The notes below the pieces were generated by a model. That model searched no databases, was not told where the DNA came from, and saw only the letters and a program-made list of their open reading frames with translations. From Pseudomonadota bacterium (GTDB lineage: Bacteria > Pseudomonadota > Gammaproteobacteria > Xanthomonadales > Xanthomonadaceae), in contig JAEWBY010000090.1 of assembly GCA_023390905.1 (NCBI GenBank), forward strand, positions 1 through 64,000: a stretch of 64,000 bases of DNA. The letters are read 5' to 3'. Shown one piece after another: positions 52,945 to 63,075 of the stretch. The position numbers and the translations under genes are program-made. How positions within the stretch are numbered: position 1 is the stretch's first letter; each line of letters starts with the position of its first letter.

Positions 52945-53415
52945 ATGAAAAGCAGGCTGATTGCCACCGGCGAACGCGCACCGGCCTGGGTTGCGCAGGG
53001 GTTTGCCGAATACCAGAAGCGGCTCTCGCACTGGCTGCCGCTGGAACTGGTGGAAATCGAACCGGGCCTGCGCGGCAAGGGCCGTGATCCGCACCGCGCG
53101 ATGGAAGAAGAGGGCCGTCGGGTGCTCGCCGCCGTGCCGAAGAACGCGCACATCGTCGCGCTGGAAGTCACTGGCAGGGCCTGGAGTTCCGAACAGCTCG
53201 CGCAGCGGCTCGAACACTGGCGCGGACAGGGGCGGGATCTGGCGTTCCTCATCGGTGGCCCGGAAGGGCATGCGCCCGACGTGCTGGCGGCAGCGCGCGA
53301 AACCTGGTCGCTCAGCCCGCTGACGCTGCCGCACATGCTGGTTCGCCTGGTCGTGGCCGAGCAGATCTATCGCGCGGCCGCGATGCTGGCCAATCATCCC
53401 TATCACCGCGCCTGA
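52945..53415 (+). CDS. rlmH: 23S rRNA pseudouridine-1915 N3-methyltransferase
   Basis: SPOUT methyltransferase that modifies m3-pseudouridine 1915 in helix 69 of 23S rRNA, 156 residues. LAFLIGGPEGHAPDVL forms the cofactor knot, and the C-terminal RLVVAEQIYRAAAMLANHPYHR is strongly conserved. The ATG at MKSRLIATGERAP fits homologues. Last gene of the leuS block; a bidirectional terminator follows. Confidence 0.97.
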   Translation: MKSRLIATGERAPAWVAQGFAEYQKRLSHWLPLELVEIEPGLRGKGRDPHRAMEEEGRRVLAAVPKNAHIVALEVTGRAWSSEQLAQRLEHWRGQGRDLAFLIGGPEGHAPDVLAAARETWSLSPLTLPHMLVRLVVAEQIYRAAAMLANHPYHRA

Positions 53416-53519
53416 TTGCCCGGGACCGCTCCGCGCAGGTGGCGTATCACCGACGTCGGGCTGTCCGGGATGCGCGCCCTGGCCCAACGCACGCGTGTCC
53501 CCAAGGGCACGTAATGCAG

Positions 53520-53547
53520 AGAAAACCCGCCGGCTGGCGGGTTTTCT
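53520..53547. terminator. bidirectional terminator between rlmH and tonB-like genes
   Basis: A 12-bp stem AGAAAACCCGCC / GGCGGGTTTTCT with a GGCT loop. The A/T ends give U-rich tails in both directions for the convergent genes. Confidence 0.85.
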
Positions 53548-53570
53548 GGAGATGCCTCAGGCGATGATCC

Positions 53571-54227
53571 TCATTGCAGGGTGAAGGTGATGGGCACCAA
53601 TCCGTACGCCTGGACCGCCACGCCGTCGCGCACGGCCGGCTGGAAGCGCCAGTGCTTCAACACGTGCTGCCGGGCTTCGCGATCCAGATTGCGGTTGCCG
53701 CTGCTGTTCTCCACCACCACTTCCAGCGGCGTACCGTCGATGTCCACCAGTACGCGCAGCGTCACCGTGCCCTGCACGCCGCTGCGCTGTTCGGCGCGCG
53801 GATACGTGGGCGGCGGCGCGACCACGTAGCGCAACTGCGAACCCACCATTGGCGAGGTGTCGATCGGACCGGTTTCCGGGCCGGCCACCTCGGTGCTCTC
53901 GGCCGACGGCAGCGTGCCTTGTTCGATGACGGTCGCCGTTTCGGAAACGGCCGGCGTCACCGGAGGCAACACACGCGTCTTCTGCTCGATGCTCGTGCGC
54001 GGGATCGCGGGCTGGACCGGCTCGGGCGGCAACGGAGGCGGAATGACCTTTTCGAGAGGCACCTGCCAGCGCTCGGTCTGTTCGACCACGCGCGCCAGTT
54101 GCGGCGCGGCCATCGGCATCAGCAGCAGGAGCAGTGCGGCCATGTGCAGCGCGATGGCGGCGGCCATCGCGGCGATGCGACCCGGATCCAGATGCAACGG
54201 CGTACGTAGGGGCTGTGCGCGAACCAT
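53571..54227 (-). CDS. TonB family energy-transducing protein
   Basis: Protein of 218 residues with an N-terminal membrane helix (about 19-41), a Pro-rich spacer (VIPPPLPPEPVQP) and a C-terminal TonB domain (about 130-218) with YVVAPPPTYPRAEQRSGVQGTVTLRVLVD.DGTPLEVVV and LKHWRFQPAVRDG. GGAGGTGG precedes the ATG. It has no ExbB/ExbD beside it, so it may use a complex encoded elsewhere. It could energise a TonB receptor such as that at 5.2-7.5 kb, but nothing here proves a pairing. Confidence 0.88.
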   Translation of the reverse strand: MVRAQPLRTPLHLDPGRIAAMAAAIALHMAALLLLLMPMAAPQLARVVEQTERWQVPLEKVIPPPLPPEPVQPAIPRTSIEQKTRVLPPVTPAVSETATVIEQGTLPSAESTEVAGPETGPIDTSPMVGSQLRYVVAPPPTYPRAEQRSGVQGTVTLRVLVDIDGTPLEVVVENSSGNRNLDREARQHVLKHWRFQPAVRDGVAVQAYGLVPITFTLQ

Positions 54228-54397
54228 GATCCACCTCCATGAAGGGCTGTGACTCGTTACAACGCCCGGTCGCGCGTAGTGGGGTTACCAACAGCACATG
54301 CGCGCCGCGATTCCAGACTGTACTGCCCCGTGCGGAGCGTCAAGAGGTGGCGGCTTCGACCTTGGTGGGGGACAGGGCGGTCCGGCGGGCGCGGGGC

Positions 54398-54428
54398 AAA
54401 AAAAGATGGCGCCCGCAGGCGCCATCTT
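54398..54428 (-). terminator. terminator after the SIMPL-domain gene
   Basis: Stem AAGATGGCGCC / GGCGCCATCTT with a CGCA loop and, on the minus strand, seven T residues (54398-54404). It is 22 bases downstream of the gene ending at 54450. Confidence 0.9.
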
Positions 54429-54449
54429 CCGCGGCTTCATCGCCGGGGT

Positions 54450-55190
54450 TCAGCGGCCGAGTTCGAACACCACATCCAGGCTGACCGAAACGGTGCTCTC
54501 GCCCGGCTGCACCGGGGTGGATTCCATTTTGTCCATCGCCTGCGCCCGCATGGCCATCATCGGCACCGGACGGAAACCATTGCCGCCCTCGGAGATGCTG
54601 ACGATGCGGCGGACTTTCAGGCCCAGCGCCTTGGCATAGGTCTCGGCGCGCGCCTGCGCCTTCTTCAGCGCTTCCAGGCGGGCTTGGTCATAGACCGGCT
54701 CGGGCTGATCGATCTCGAACGTGGGCCCGTTGATCTGGTTGGCCCCGACCGATGCCAGCGCGTCCAGTACCTTGCCGAGCCGGGCGATGTCACGCACCTT
54801 CAGGCTGACGTTGTTGCTGGCCTGGTAGCCGGTGATCTTCGGCGGTTCGTTCTCGGCGTAGCGGTACTGCGGATTGAGGCTGATGCCGCTGGTCTGCACG
54901 TCCTTGTCGGCGATGCCGGCGGCCTTGATTGCGGCGACCACGCGCGCCATCTGCTCGGCGTTCTGGCGCATCGCGGCGTTGCCGTCCGCGGCCTGGGTGA
55001 CCACGCCGGCCGAAATCGTCGCCACGTCCGGCGCGCGCGAGGCCTCGGCCTGTGCCGAGACGTTGAGCAGCGTCCCGTCGGTCGGGATGGCGTAACCGGG
55101 GGCGGCGGTCTGGGCTTGGACGGAAGGCATCGTCAGGGTTCCTAGGGCCAGGGACAGGGCAATCAGCAGCGGGCGGAATGAGGGGCGCAT
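54450..55190 (-). CDS. SIMPL domain (DUF541) periplasmic protein
   Basis: Exported protein of 246 residues (signal peptide to about 27, VQAQ). The SIMPL/DUF541 domain is clear: LLNVSAQAEASRAPDVATISAGVVTQ, QTSGISLNPQYRY, ITGYQASNNVSLKVRDIARLGKVLDAL and a C-terminal VSVSLDVVFELGR. A paralogue in E. coli (YggE) is linked to oxidative-stress protection, and others are oligomeric. The exact role is unknown. It diverges from maf. Confidence 0.9.
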   Translation of the reverse strand: MRPSFRPLLIALSLALGTLTMPSVQAQTAAPGYAIPTDGTLLNVSAQAEASRAPDVATISAGVVTQAADGNAAMRQNAEQMARVVAAIKAAGIADKDVQTSGISLNPQYRYAENEPPKITGYQASNNVSLKVRDIARLGKVLDALASVGANQINGPTFEIDQPEPVYDQARLEALKKAQARAETYAKALGLKVRRIVSISEGGNGFRPVPMMAMRAQAMDKMESTPVQPGESTVSVSLDVVFELGR

Positions 55191-55340
55191 GGGGTCTCCT
55201 TGTATGCGTCGAGCTTGGCAGGATGGGCGGGGTGAAGCGTGTTCAGTTAACGATGAACGCGCTGTGAGTTGTTTCGGGTTTCGTGTCCACGGCCGCGCTC
55301 AACGTGCGTTCAGTCAGTTGCCTCGGGTTATTCTTCCGCG

Positions 55341-55931
55341 ATGCTGCATCTGGCTTCCCAATCCCCCCGCCGCGCCGAACTCCTGACCCGTCTCGGGCTC
55401 ACTTTCGGTCGTATCGACCTCGACATCCCCGAACACCGCCAGCCGACCGAAACGGCCGAGGCCTACGTGCGCCGGGTCGCCCGCGAAAAGGCCGGCGCCG
55501 GCCTGCTCAAGGTCATGACCGTGCCGGGCGCGGTCGTGCTCGGCGCCGACACCGAAGTGGTGCTGGACGAGGAGGTCTTCGGCAAACCGGCCGATCGAGA
55601 GGACGCCGCCGCGATGCTGCGCCGGCTGTCCGGCCGCACCCACCAGGTGATCTCGGCCGTGTCGCTGGTCAGCGCCGCGCGCGAGGTCCAGGCCGTGTCG
55701 ATTTCGGAAGTCAGTTTTGCCGAACTGTCCGAGGCGGACATCGCCGAATACCTGGACAGCGGCGAGGCCATGGGCAAGGCCGGCGCGTACGGCATCCAGG
55801 GCCGCGCCGAGCAATACGTCACCCGGCTCTCCGGCAGTTTCTCCGGGGTGATGGGCCTGCCGCTGCACGAAACCTCCACCCTGTTGCGACAGTTCGGCCT
55901 GCTGCCCGTGCAGCCCGCCGCCCACGCCTGA
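55341..55931 (+). CDS. maf: Maf family nucleoside triphosphate pyrophosphatase
   Basis: Hydrolyses dTTP, UTP or modified nucleotides to monophosphates, acting as a house-cleaning enzyme, 196 residues. LASQSPRRAELL at the N-terminus, VVLGADTEV, FGKPADREDA and MLRRLSGRTHQVISAVSLV match the family, and YGIQGRAEQYVTRLSGSFSGVMGLPL is typical. The ATG at MLHLASQSP is preferred over a longer frame. It is the first gene of maf-rng-yhdP-tldD. Confidence 0.95.
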   Translation: MLHLASQSPRRAELLTRLGLTFGRIDLDIPEHRQPTETAEAYVRRVAREKAGAGLLKVMTVPGAVVLGADTEVVLDEEVFGKPADREDAAAMLRRLSGRTHQVISAVSLVSAAREVQAVSISEVSFAELSEADIAEYLDSGEAMGKAGAYGIQGRAEQYVTRLSGSFSGVMGLPLHETSTLLRQFGLLPVQPAAHA

Positions 55932-55943
55932 GACGGTCACCGA

Positions 55944-57431
55944 ATGTCCGAAGAGATCCTCGTCAACGTCACCCCGCGCGAAACCCGCGTGGCGGTGATC
56001 GAAAACGGCATGCTGCAGGAACTGCACATCGAGCGCGGCTGGCGGCGCGGCGTGGTCGGCAACATCTACAAGGGCAAGGTGCAGCGGGTGATGCCGGGCA
56101 TGCAGGCGGCCTTCGTCGAGGTCGGGCTGGATCGCGCGGCGTTCCTGCACGCCAACGACATCGTGCGTCCGGCCCCGGTCGCCAATGGCGAAGCCGAAGA
56201 CGCACCGCTGCCTTCGGCGCCGTCGGTGCCGATCATGGATCTGCTGCGCGACGGGCAGGACGTGATCGTGCAGGTGGTCAAGGATCCGATCGGCAGCAAG
56301 GGCGCGCGGCTGACCACGCAGATCAGCATTCCCTCGCGCTATCTGGTGCTGCTGCCGCAATCGCGCGTGGTCGGCGTGTCCGCGCGCATCGAGGACGAAG
56401 CCGAACGCCAGCGGCTGAAGTCGCTGGTCACCGATCTGGCCGCCAGCCACGGCGGGCATGGCTACATCATCCGCACCAATGCCGAAGGCCAACCGGCCGA
56501 GGCACTGGCCGAGGACATCGCCTATCTGGCCCGCGTGTGGGCGCTGGTCGAACAGCGCAGCCGCGAGGCCGCGGTCGGCGCCTGCATCTACGAGGATCTG
56601 ACGCTGCCGCTGCGCGCGGTGCGCGATCTGATGCGCCGCGACGTGGAAAAGGTCCGCGTGGATTCGCGCGAAACCAGCGAGCGGCTGCAGGCCTTCGCCG
56701 CCAAGTACATGCCGGTGCTGGCCGAACGCATCGAACACTATTCCGGCGAGCGGCCGATTTTCGATCTGTACGGCGTGGAGGATGAAATCGGCCGTGCGCT
56801 GGACAAGGAAGTGCCGCTGAAATCCGGCGGCTATCTGGTCATCGACCAGACCGAGGCGATGACCACGATCGACGTCAACACCGGTTCCTTCCTCGGCCAG
56901 CGCAATCTGGAGGAAACCGTCTACCGCACCAACCTGGAGGCGGCGCAGGCGGTGGCCCGGCAACTGCGGCTGCGCAATCTGGGCGGCATCATCATCATCG
57001 ACTTCATCGACATGGATGACCCGGAGCATCGCCGCCAGGTGCTGCGCACGCTGGAGAAGGCACTCGCGCGCGATCACGCCAAGACCACCGTGTACGAATT
57101 CTCGCCACTGGGATTGGTGGAGATGACGCGCAAGCGCACGGTCGAAAGCCTCGAGCGCCAGCTCTCCGAACCGTGCCCGGAATGTGGCGGGCGCGGCAGC
57201 ATCAAGACGGCCGAGACCGTCACCTACGAAATCTTCCGCGAAATCACCCGCGCCGTGCGCCAGTTCGAGGCCGCGCGGCTGCTGGTCATCGCCTCGGCCA
57301 AGGTGGTCGCGCGCATCACCGACGAGGAGTCGCAGGCGGTCGCCGAACTGGAGGAATTCCTCGGCAAGTCGATCCGGTTCCAGGCCGACGAGCAGTATCT
57401 GCAGGAGCAGTTCGACGTGGTGCTGCTGTGA
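55944..57431 (+). CDS. rng: ribonuclease G
   Basis: Endoribonuclease of the RNase E/G family that matures the 16S rRNA 5' end and degrades mRNA, 495 residues. An S1-like N-terminus (GNIYKGKVQRVMPGMQAAFVEVGLDRAAFLH) leads to the catalytic core with TIDVNTGSFLGQRNLEETVYRTNLEAA and IIIDFIDM, and the zinc-link CPECGGRG. It lacks the long C-terminal scaffold of RNase E, hence RNase G. It lies 12 bases after maf. Confidence 0.97.
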   Translation: MSEEILVNVTPRETRVAVIENGMLQELHIERGWRRGVVGNIYKGKVQRVMPGMQAAFVEVGLDRAAFLHANDIVRPAPVANGEAEDAPLPSAPSVPIMDLLRDGQDVIVQVVKDPIGSKGARLTTQISIPSRYLVLLPQSRVVGVSARIEDEAERQRLKSLVTDLAASHGGHGYIIRTNAEGQPAEALAEDIAYLARVWALVEQRSREAAVGACIYEDLTLPLRAVRDLMRRDVEKVRVDSRETSERLQAFAAKYMPVLAERIEHYSGERPIFDLYGVEDEIGRALDKEVPLKSGGYLVIDQTEAMTTIDVNTGSFLGQRNLEETVYRTNLEAAQAVARQLRLRNLGGIIIIDFIDMDDPEHRRQVLRTLEKALARDHAKTTVYEFSPLGLVEMTRKRTVESLERQLSEPCPECGGRGSIKTAETVTYEIFREITRAVRQFEAARLLVIASAKVVARITDEESQAVAELEEFLGKSIRFQADEQYLQEQFDVVLL

Positions 57432-57601
57432 GGCGGGAACCGGGGGCGAAGGTTTCCGGCGAGGTGGGGGTGTCCACGCCCTGCGGATGATTCGCGTGAC
57501 ACGCTGGGTTCGGGATCGCGCGGTTACCCTGTCCGCTTCAGAACACCGTTGCATCCGGCTTCCGCTTCCTGCTTCAACTGCCCCATTCCCACTTCACTGA
57601 A

Positions 57602-60600
57602 ATGCCGACCCCCTTCCGCCGCCGCCTCCGCCTGGCTCGACGCACCGCCGTTTACGGCGTGGCGATCGTGCTGGTGTGCATGGCCGTGGTGCTGGGCGTG
57701 GCGAGCCAGTTGCTGCCGCTGGCCGAGCGCAACCCGGATCGCATCGCCGCGTGGCTGAGCGAGCGCGCCGGAAGGCCGGTGCGCTTCGATCACGTGCAGA
57801 CGCAGTGGACGCGGCGCGGCCCGTTGCTGCAACTCGATGGACTGCGCATCGGCGATGCGGCCAACGGCGTGCGCATCGGGCAGGCCGAAGTCCTGGTGTC
57901 GATGTACGGCGGCCTGCTGCCCGGTCGATCCTTCACCGAGCTGCGCCTGCGCGGGCTCGCGCTGACCCTGCAGCGCGCCGATGACGGTGTCTGGTCGGTA
58001 CGCGGCCTGCCGGGGCAACAGCAGGCCGGCGGCGACCCGCTGGCCAGCCTGGAGGGCCTGGGTGAACTGCAGATCATTGACGGGCGTCTGGACATCGATG
58101 CCGCGTCGCTGGGATGGAAGTTGCAGATTCCCGACATCGACCTGCGCCTGCGCGTGGATGGCGAGCGCGTGCGCGCCGGCATGCGCGCGCACATCCGTGG
58201 CGATGCGGCGCCGCTGCAGTTGACCATCGATTTCGATCGCCATGGCGGTGACGGCCGTGCGTATGCGGAAGTGGAGGCCGAGGACTTCGCCGCGTGGTCG
58301 CCGCTGCTGCGCTACGCGGGCGTCGTGCTGGAAAGCGGCAGCGGACGGTTGCAGGGCTGGGCATCGCTGCATCGGCATCGGGTGGTGATGATGACCACGC
58401 AGACGCAATTGCACTCGCTGGGCCTGCGCGGCGCCCCGGTGTCGCCTGGGGCGCACGCACCGCGCGTGGCGTTCGGGCAGGTCGATGGCCGCATGCGCTG
58501 GCGGCTGACGCGCACCGGCTGGCGTTTCGATGCGCCACGCCTGCGCGTGGGCAATGGGCCACAGCGACAGACGCTCGACGGGTTGATGATCGCCGGCGGC
58601 AGCCGCTACGCGCTGCTGGCCAAGCAGCTCGACGGCGCGCCGCTGTTCGCCGTGCTCGGCCTGAGCGATCGCTTCGAACCGGGCCTGCGCCGCTGGCTGA
58701 CGCAGGCGCGGCCGAGCGCGCGTCTGGCGGACATCGAGATCGTCGGCGCGCGCGATGGTGGCATGCATGGACAGGGGCGGTTGCTCGAAGTGGGATTCGC
58801 GGCCGTCGGCGATGCGCCTGGACTGAGCGGACTGGCGGGCAGTTTCAGCGGCGATGGGGAAGGCTTCCGCCTGCGTCTGGATCCCGGATCGCGGCTGCGC
58901 TTCGACTGGCCGAGCGGTTTCGGCGTCGTGCACGACGTGCGCCTCGATGGGGATCTGGTCGGCTGGCGCGAAGGCGCGGGTTGGCGCGTGGGCACGCCCG
59001 CGCTGCATGTGCGCGGCAAGGATTACGGCGCGCACGTGCGCGGCGGCATGTGGTTCCAGAATGACGGCACGCGACCGTGGATCGACATCGCCGCCGACAT
59101 CGACGAAGCGCCGGTGCCCGCGGCGAAGGGCTTCTGGATCCACAACAAGATGCCGCCGGCGGCGGTGAACTGGCTCAACGGCGCGCTCGTCGATGGCCGC
59201 GTGCGGAACGGCCGCGCGGTGGTTTCCGGCGATCTCGACGACTGGCCCTTCACCCGCAACAACGGCCGTTTCGAAGCGGTCGCGCACATCGCCGACGGGC
59301 AGTTCAAGTTCCAGCCCGATTGGCCGGCATTGCAGCGCGTCGATGCGGACATCGCGTTCATCGGCAACGGTTTCTCGCTGCGCGGGCGCGGCGATCTCGG
59401 CAATGTCGGCGTGCAGTCGTTCGAGGCGGGCATTGCCGATTTCGGCGATTCCAACCTGCGGGTCGATGCGCAGACCGAAACCGATGCCGGCAAGCTGCTG
59501 GCGATGCTGCGCCAGAGCCCGCTGGAAAAGAGTTACGGGGAAACACTGTCGCAGTTGACCGCCGCCGGACGCACGCGCGCGACCTTCCATCTGCTGCAAC
59601 CGCTCAAGCACGACTCGCCGACCCGCCGCGAACTGCACGGAAGCGTCGAACTGGGCGGTGCGCGGCTGGCTGAAAAACGCTGGAACCTGGCGTTCTCCGA
59701 AGTGAAGGGCAGGGCCGACTACAACGCCGAGGGTTTCATCGCCGATGGCCTGAGCGTGGTGCACCAAGGGCAGCCCGGCATGCTGTCGCTGCGTGCAGGC
59801 GGCGGTGCGCGTGATCCGCAGCACGCCTTCGAAGCGGAACTGGCCACGCGCATCGAAGCGCGCGAACTGCTCGACCGCGCGCCGGAAGTCGCCTGGCTCA
59901 AGCCCTACATGCAGGGCCGATCGGACTGGACGATCGGCGTGGCGATTGCGCGCGGCGCGGCCGCCACGTCGGCCACGCAACTGCAACTGCGCTCGACGCT
60001 GGTGGGCACTGCCCTCACGCTGCCGGCGCCACTGGACAAGCCTGCGTTCGCTTCGTTGCCGACCACGGTGCGCACCAGCCTGCCGCTCGGAAACGGGCAG
60101 ATCGATGTGGCGTTCGGCCAGCGCCTCGCTCTGCGCGCGCGATCGCAGGGCGATCAACTCGGCGTGCGGGTAGTGCTGGGCAGCGATGGTGTGGCCGATG
60201 CACCGCCGGTGTCCGGACTGATCGCCACCGGCCGTGCGCGCACGCTCGATGCGATGGAATGGATCGCCCTCTCGCGCGGAGGCAGCGGCGATGGAAAACT
60301 TCCGCTGCGGCACATCGATGTCAGTGCGGATCGATTGCTGCTGCTGGGCGCGGCATTTCCGGACACGCGGCTCCAGCTCGCGCCCGCGGCCGGCGCGACG
60401 GCAATCAGCCTCGATGGCACTGCGCTGGCCGGCGCACTGATGGTGCCGGATGCCAAGGGCGCGGCGATCGCCGGCAAACTCGCGCGGCTGCACTGGCGCA
60501 GCGCGCAACCGGCAACGGCCACGCGGAGTCCGCGCACGCCGACCACGCCATCGCCACGTCTGGCGACCGCGCCGGTGGCGTTGCCGAACACCACCACGCC

Positions 60601-61480
60601 GGCGGAAGCGCCGATCAACCCGGCCGACATTCCCCCACTGACGCTGGACGTGGACGATCTGCGCTTCGGTGATGCCAGGCTCGGCACCGCACGGCTGCGC
60701 ACGCGCGCGCTGCCGACCGGCATGCAGATCGAACAACTCCAACTGCGCTCGCCCGAGCAGAGCATCGATGTCAGCGGTACGTGGCTCGGTGCCGGCGTTC
60801 GCGCACGCACGCGCCTGGACGTGAAGGTCGACAGCCGCGATCTGGGCCAGCTCAGTGACAGCCTCGGCTACGCCGGGCGCATCGGCGGCGGCCACGGCAC
60901 GCTGCGGCTGGCGGCCGGATGGCCGGGCACGCCGGCGGACTTCGAGGTCAGCGCGCTGGAAGGCCAGATCAGCATCGATGCGCGTGATGGTCATCTGCTG
61001 GAACTGGAGCCGGGCGCGGGCCGCGTGCTCGGCCTGCTGAGCGTTGCCGAAGTACGCCGCCGGCTCATGCTGGATTTCAGCGACTTCTTCTCCAAGGGCT
61101 TCGCGTTCAACCGCATGCAGGGCACGGTGAAGCTCGGCGAGGGCAGGGCCACCACCGAAAGCCTGGTCATCGATGGACCGGCCGCCGAGATCCGCGTGCG
61201 CGGCGATACCGATCTGCGCGCGCAGCAGTTCGATCAGACCGTGGACGTGCTGCCCAAGTCGGCCAACGTGCTGACCGCCGTCGGCGCGGTCGCCGGCGGT
61301 CCCATCGGCGCGGCGGTCGGCGCGGTCGCCAATGCCGTGCTGAAGAAACCGCTCAGCGCGATGGGCGCCAAGACCTATCGCGTCACCGGGCCGTGGGCCG
61401 ATCCGAAAGTGGAGGTGATGTCGCGCGAGGAATCGCGGCTGGCTCCGCCCTCCGCCACGCCCGCGACCGCCCATCGCTGA
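57602..61480 (+). CDS. yhdP: YhdP family AsmA-like lipid-transport protein
   Basis: Very large envelope protein of 1292 residues with an N-terminal membrane helix (about 15-37, VYGVAIVLVCMAVVLGVASQL) and an extended periplasmic beta-rich, AsmA-like body. LAERNPDRIAAWLSERAGRPVRFDHVQ and the C-terminal domain with LGLLSVAEVRRRLMLDFSDFF.KGFAFNRMQG are typical of YhdP, which helps move phospholipids between membranes in E. coli. A Thr/Pro/Ala-rich linker lies near residue 980. It follows rng after 170 bases. Confidence 0.94.
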   Translation: MPTPFRRRLRLARRTAVYGVAIVLVCMAVVLGVASQLLPLAERNPDRIAAWLSERAGRPVRFDHVQTQWTRRGPLLQLDGLRIGDAANGVRIGQAEVLVSMYGGLLPGRSFTELRLRGLALTLQRADDGVWSVRGLPGQQQAGGDPLASLEGLGELQIIDGRLDIDAASLGWKLQIPDIDLRLRVDGERVRAGMRAHIRGDAAPLQLTIDFDRHGGDGRAYAEVEAEDFAAWSPLLRYAGVVLESGSGRLQGWASLHRHRVVMMTTQTQLHSLGLRGAPVSPGAHAPRVAFGQVDGRMRWRLTRTGWRFDAPRLRVGNGPQRQTLDGLMIAGGSRYALLAKQLDGAPLFAVLGLSDRFEPGLRRWLTQARPSARLADIEIVGARDGGMHGQGRLLEVGFAAVGDAPGLSGLAGSFSGDGEGFRLRLDPGSRLRFDWPSGFGVVHDVRLDGDLVGWREGAGWRVGTPALHVRGKDYGAHVRGGMWFQNDGTRPWIDIAADIDEAPVPAAKGFWIHNKMPPAAVNWLNGALVDGRVRNGRAVVSGDLDDWPFTRNNGRFEAVAHIADGQFKFQPDWPALQRVDADIAFIGNGFSLRGRGDLGNVGVQSFEAGIADFGDSNLRVDAQTETDAGKLLAMLRQSPLEKSYGETLSQLTAAGRTRATFHLLQPLKHDSPTRRELHGSVELGGARLAEKRWNLAFSEVKGRADYNAEGFIADGLSVVHQGQPGMLSLRAGGGARDPQHAFEAELATRIEARELLDRAPEVAWLKPYMQGRSDWTIGVAIARGAAATSATQLQLRSTLVGTALTLPAPLDKPAFASLPTTVRTSLPLGNGQIDVAFGQRLALRARSQGDQLGVRVVLGSDGVADAPPVSGLIATGRARTLDAMEWIALSRGGSGDGKLPLRHIDVSADRLLLLGAAFPDTRLQLAPAAGATAISLDGTALAGALMVPDAKGAAIAGKLARLHWRSAQPATATRSPRTPTTPSPRLATAPVALPNTTTPAEAPINPADIPPLTLDVDDLRFGDARLGTARLRTRALPTGMQIEQLQLRSPEQSIDVSGTWLGAGVRARTRLDVKVDSRDLGQLSDSLGYAGRIGGGHGTLRLAAGWPGTPADFEVSALEGQISIDARDGHLLELEPGAGRVLGLLSVAEVRRRLMLDFSDFFSKGFAFNRMQGTVKLGEGRATTESLVIDGPAAEIRVRGDTDLRAQQFDQTVDVLPKSANVLTAVGAVAGGPIGAAVGAVANAVLKKPLSAMGAKTYRVTGPWADPKVEVMSREESRLAPPSATPATAHR

Positions 61481-61543
61481 TCCCGGCCCGCGGTTACCGG
61501 CCCCGGCTTGCGATTCACCCTTCACGCCCCCAGTACAGAGCCC

Positions 61544-62989
61544 ATGACGACTTCCCTCGCGCTTGCTGAAACCCGTTTGCTGCTGCCCGCCGGCCTGGAC
61601 CCGCAGGGCCTGGATCGCACGTTCGGCGCCCTGCTCGGCCCCGGCATCGATTTTGGGGATCTGTATTTCCAGCACGCGCGTCGCGAGAGCTGGACGGTCG
61701 AGGATGGCATCGTCAAGGACGGCGCGCATTCGATCGAGCAGGGCGTCGGCGTGCGTGCGATTGCCGGCGAAAAGACCGGCTTCGCGTATTCGGACGACAT
61801 CAATGCCTCGGCATTGATCGAGGCCGCGCGCTCGGCGCGCGCGATCGCCCGCGATGGCCGACAGCTTGCGCCGCAGGCGCTGGTGCGCAGCCAGGGCCGT
61901 GCGCTGTACGCGGATCAGGATCCGATCGACGGGCTCGACAACACCGCCAAGGTCGAAGCCTTGCGCGCGGTCGATCGCCTGCTGCGCGCGGCCGATCCGC
62001 GCGTGCAGCAGGTGACGGTGAGCCTGACCGGCGGACTGGACACGGTGATGGTCGCACGCAGCGATGGCGTGCTCGCCGCCGACGTGCGCCCGCTGGTGCG
62101 GTTGAACGTGCAGGTGATCGTCGAACAGAACGGGCGCCGCGAATCCGGCTATGCCGGCATGGGCGGGCGCTATTCGTACGCGGAGCTGTTCGCCGATGGC
62201 AAGCCGGAGGAACTCGCGCGCGAAGCCCTGCGCCAGGCGCTGGTGAACCTCGACGCCATCGACGCGCCGGCCGGCGTGATGCCGGTGGTGCTCGGCAGCG
62301 GCTGGCCGGGCGTGCTGCTGCACGAGGCGGTCGGCCATGGGCTGGAGGGCGACTTCAACCGCAAGGGCACCAGCGTGTACGCCGGTCGCATCGGCGAGCG
62401 CGTGGCGTCCAAGGGCGTGACCATCGTCGATGACGGCACGCTGCCGGGCAAGCGCGGTTCGCTCAACATCGACGACGAAGGCACTGCGACCAATTGCACG
62501 ACGCTCATCGAGGACGGCGTGCTGGTGGGCTACATGCAGGACACGCTCAACGCGCGCCTGATGGGCATGGCGCCCACGGGCAACGGCCGCCGCGAATCGT
62601 TCGCGCACCTGCCGATGCCGCGCATGACCAACACCTACATGCTCGCCGGCCAGCACGATCCGGGCGAGATGATCCGCTCGGTGAAGAAAGGCCTGTACGC
62701 GGTGAATTTCGGTGGCGGGCAGGTGGACATCACCAGCGGCAAATACGTGTTCTCGGCCACCGAGGCGTATCTGATCGAGGACGGAAGGATCACCGCGCCG
62801 GTGAAGGGCGCGACGCTGATCGGCAACGGCCCGGAAACCATGCAGAAGGTCCGCATGATCGGCCACGATCTGGCGCTCGACGCCGGCGTTGGCGTCTGTG
62901 GCAAGGACGGCCAGAGCGTACCGGTCGGCGTGGGCCAGCCGTCACTGCTGATCGATGGATTGACCGTGGGCGGCACCAGGGCCGCGTGA
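61544..62989 (+). CDS. tldD: metalloprotease TldD
   Basis: TldD forms a zinc protease with PmbA/TldE, which matures peptide antibiotics and acts on unfolded peptides, 481 residues. The zinc motif HExxxH is intact as LLHEAVGHGLEGD (His260, Glu261, His265). GGGQVDITSGKYVFSATEAYLIEDGRI with NFGGGQVD is the late metal-associated region. The start is MTTSLALAETRLLLPAG; a frame 12 codons longer is less likely. Its partner gene begins at 63756. Confidence 0.96.
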   Translation: MTTSLALAETRLLLPAGLDPQGLDRTFGALLGPGIDFGDLYFQHARRESWTVEDGIVKDGAHSIEQGVGVRAIAGEKTGFAYSDDINASALIEAARSARAIARDGRQLAPQALVRSQGRALYADQDPIDGLDNTAKVEALRAVDRLLRAADPRVQQVTVSLTGGLDTVMVARSDGVLAADVRPLVRLNVQVIVEQNGRRESGYAGMGGRYSYAELFADGKPEELAREALRQALVNLDAIDAPAGVMPVVLGSGWPGVLLHEAVGHGLEGDFNRKGTSVYAGRIGERVASKGVTIVDDGTLPGKRGSLNIDDEGTATNCTTLIEDGVLVGYMQDTLNARLMGMAPTGNGRRESFAHLPMPRMTNTYMLAGQHDPGEMIRSVKKGLYAVNFGGGQVDITSGKYVFSATEAYLIEDGRITAPVKGATLIGNGPETMQKVRMIGHDLALDAGVGVCGKDGQSVPVGVGQPSLLIDGLTVGGTRAA

Positions 62990-63075
62990 TCGTGCGGCTC
63001 AGGCCGTGCCTGCATCAGGCGATGCCAACCACCGATGCGAAGGTGCCCAGCATGAAACCGGGGGAAAGCTTCCGC

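Noticed and set aside
57524..62866. A 1780-codon open frame on the minus strand across yhdP and tldD
   Set aside because: It is the antisense of strongly supported genes in GC-rich DNA; its translation is His/Arg/Ala/Gln-rich without domains or a ribosome-binding site.
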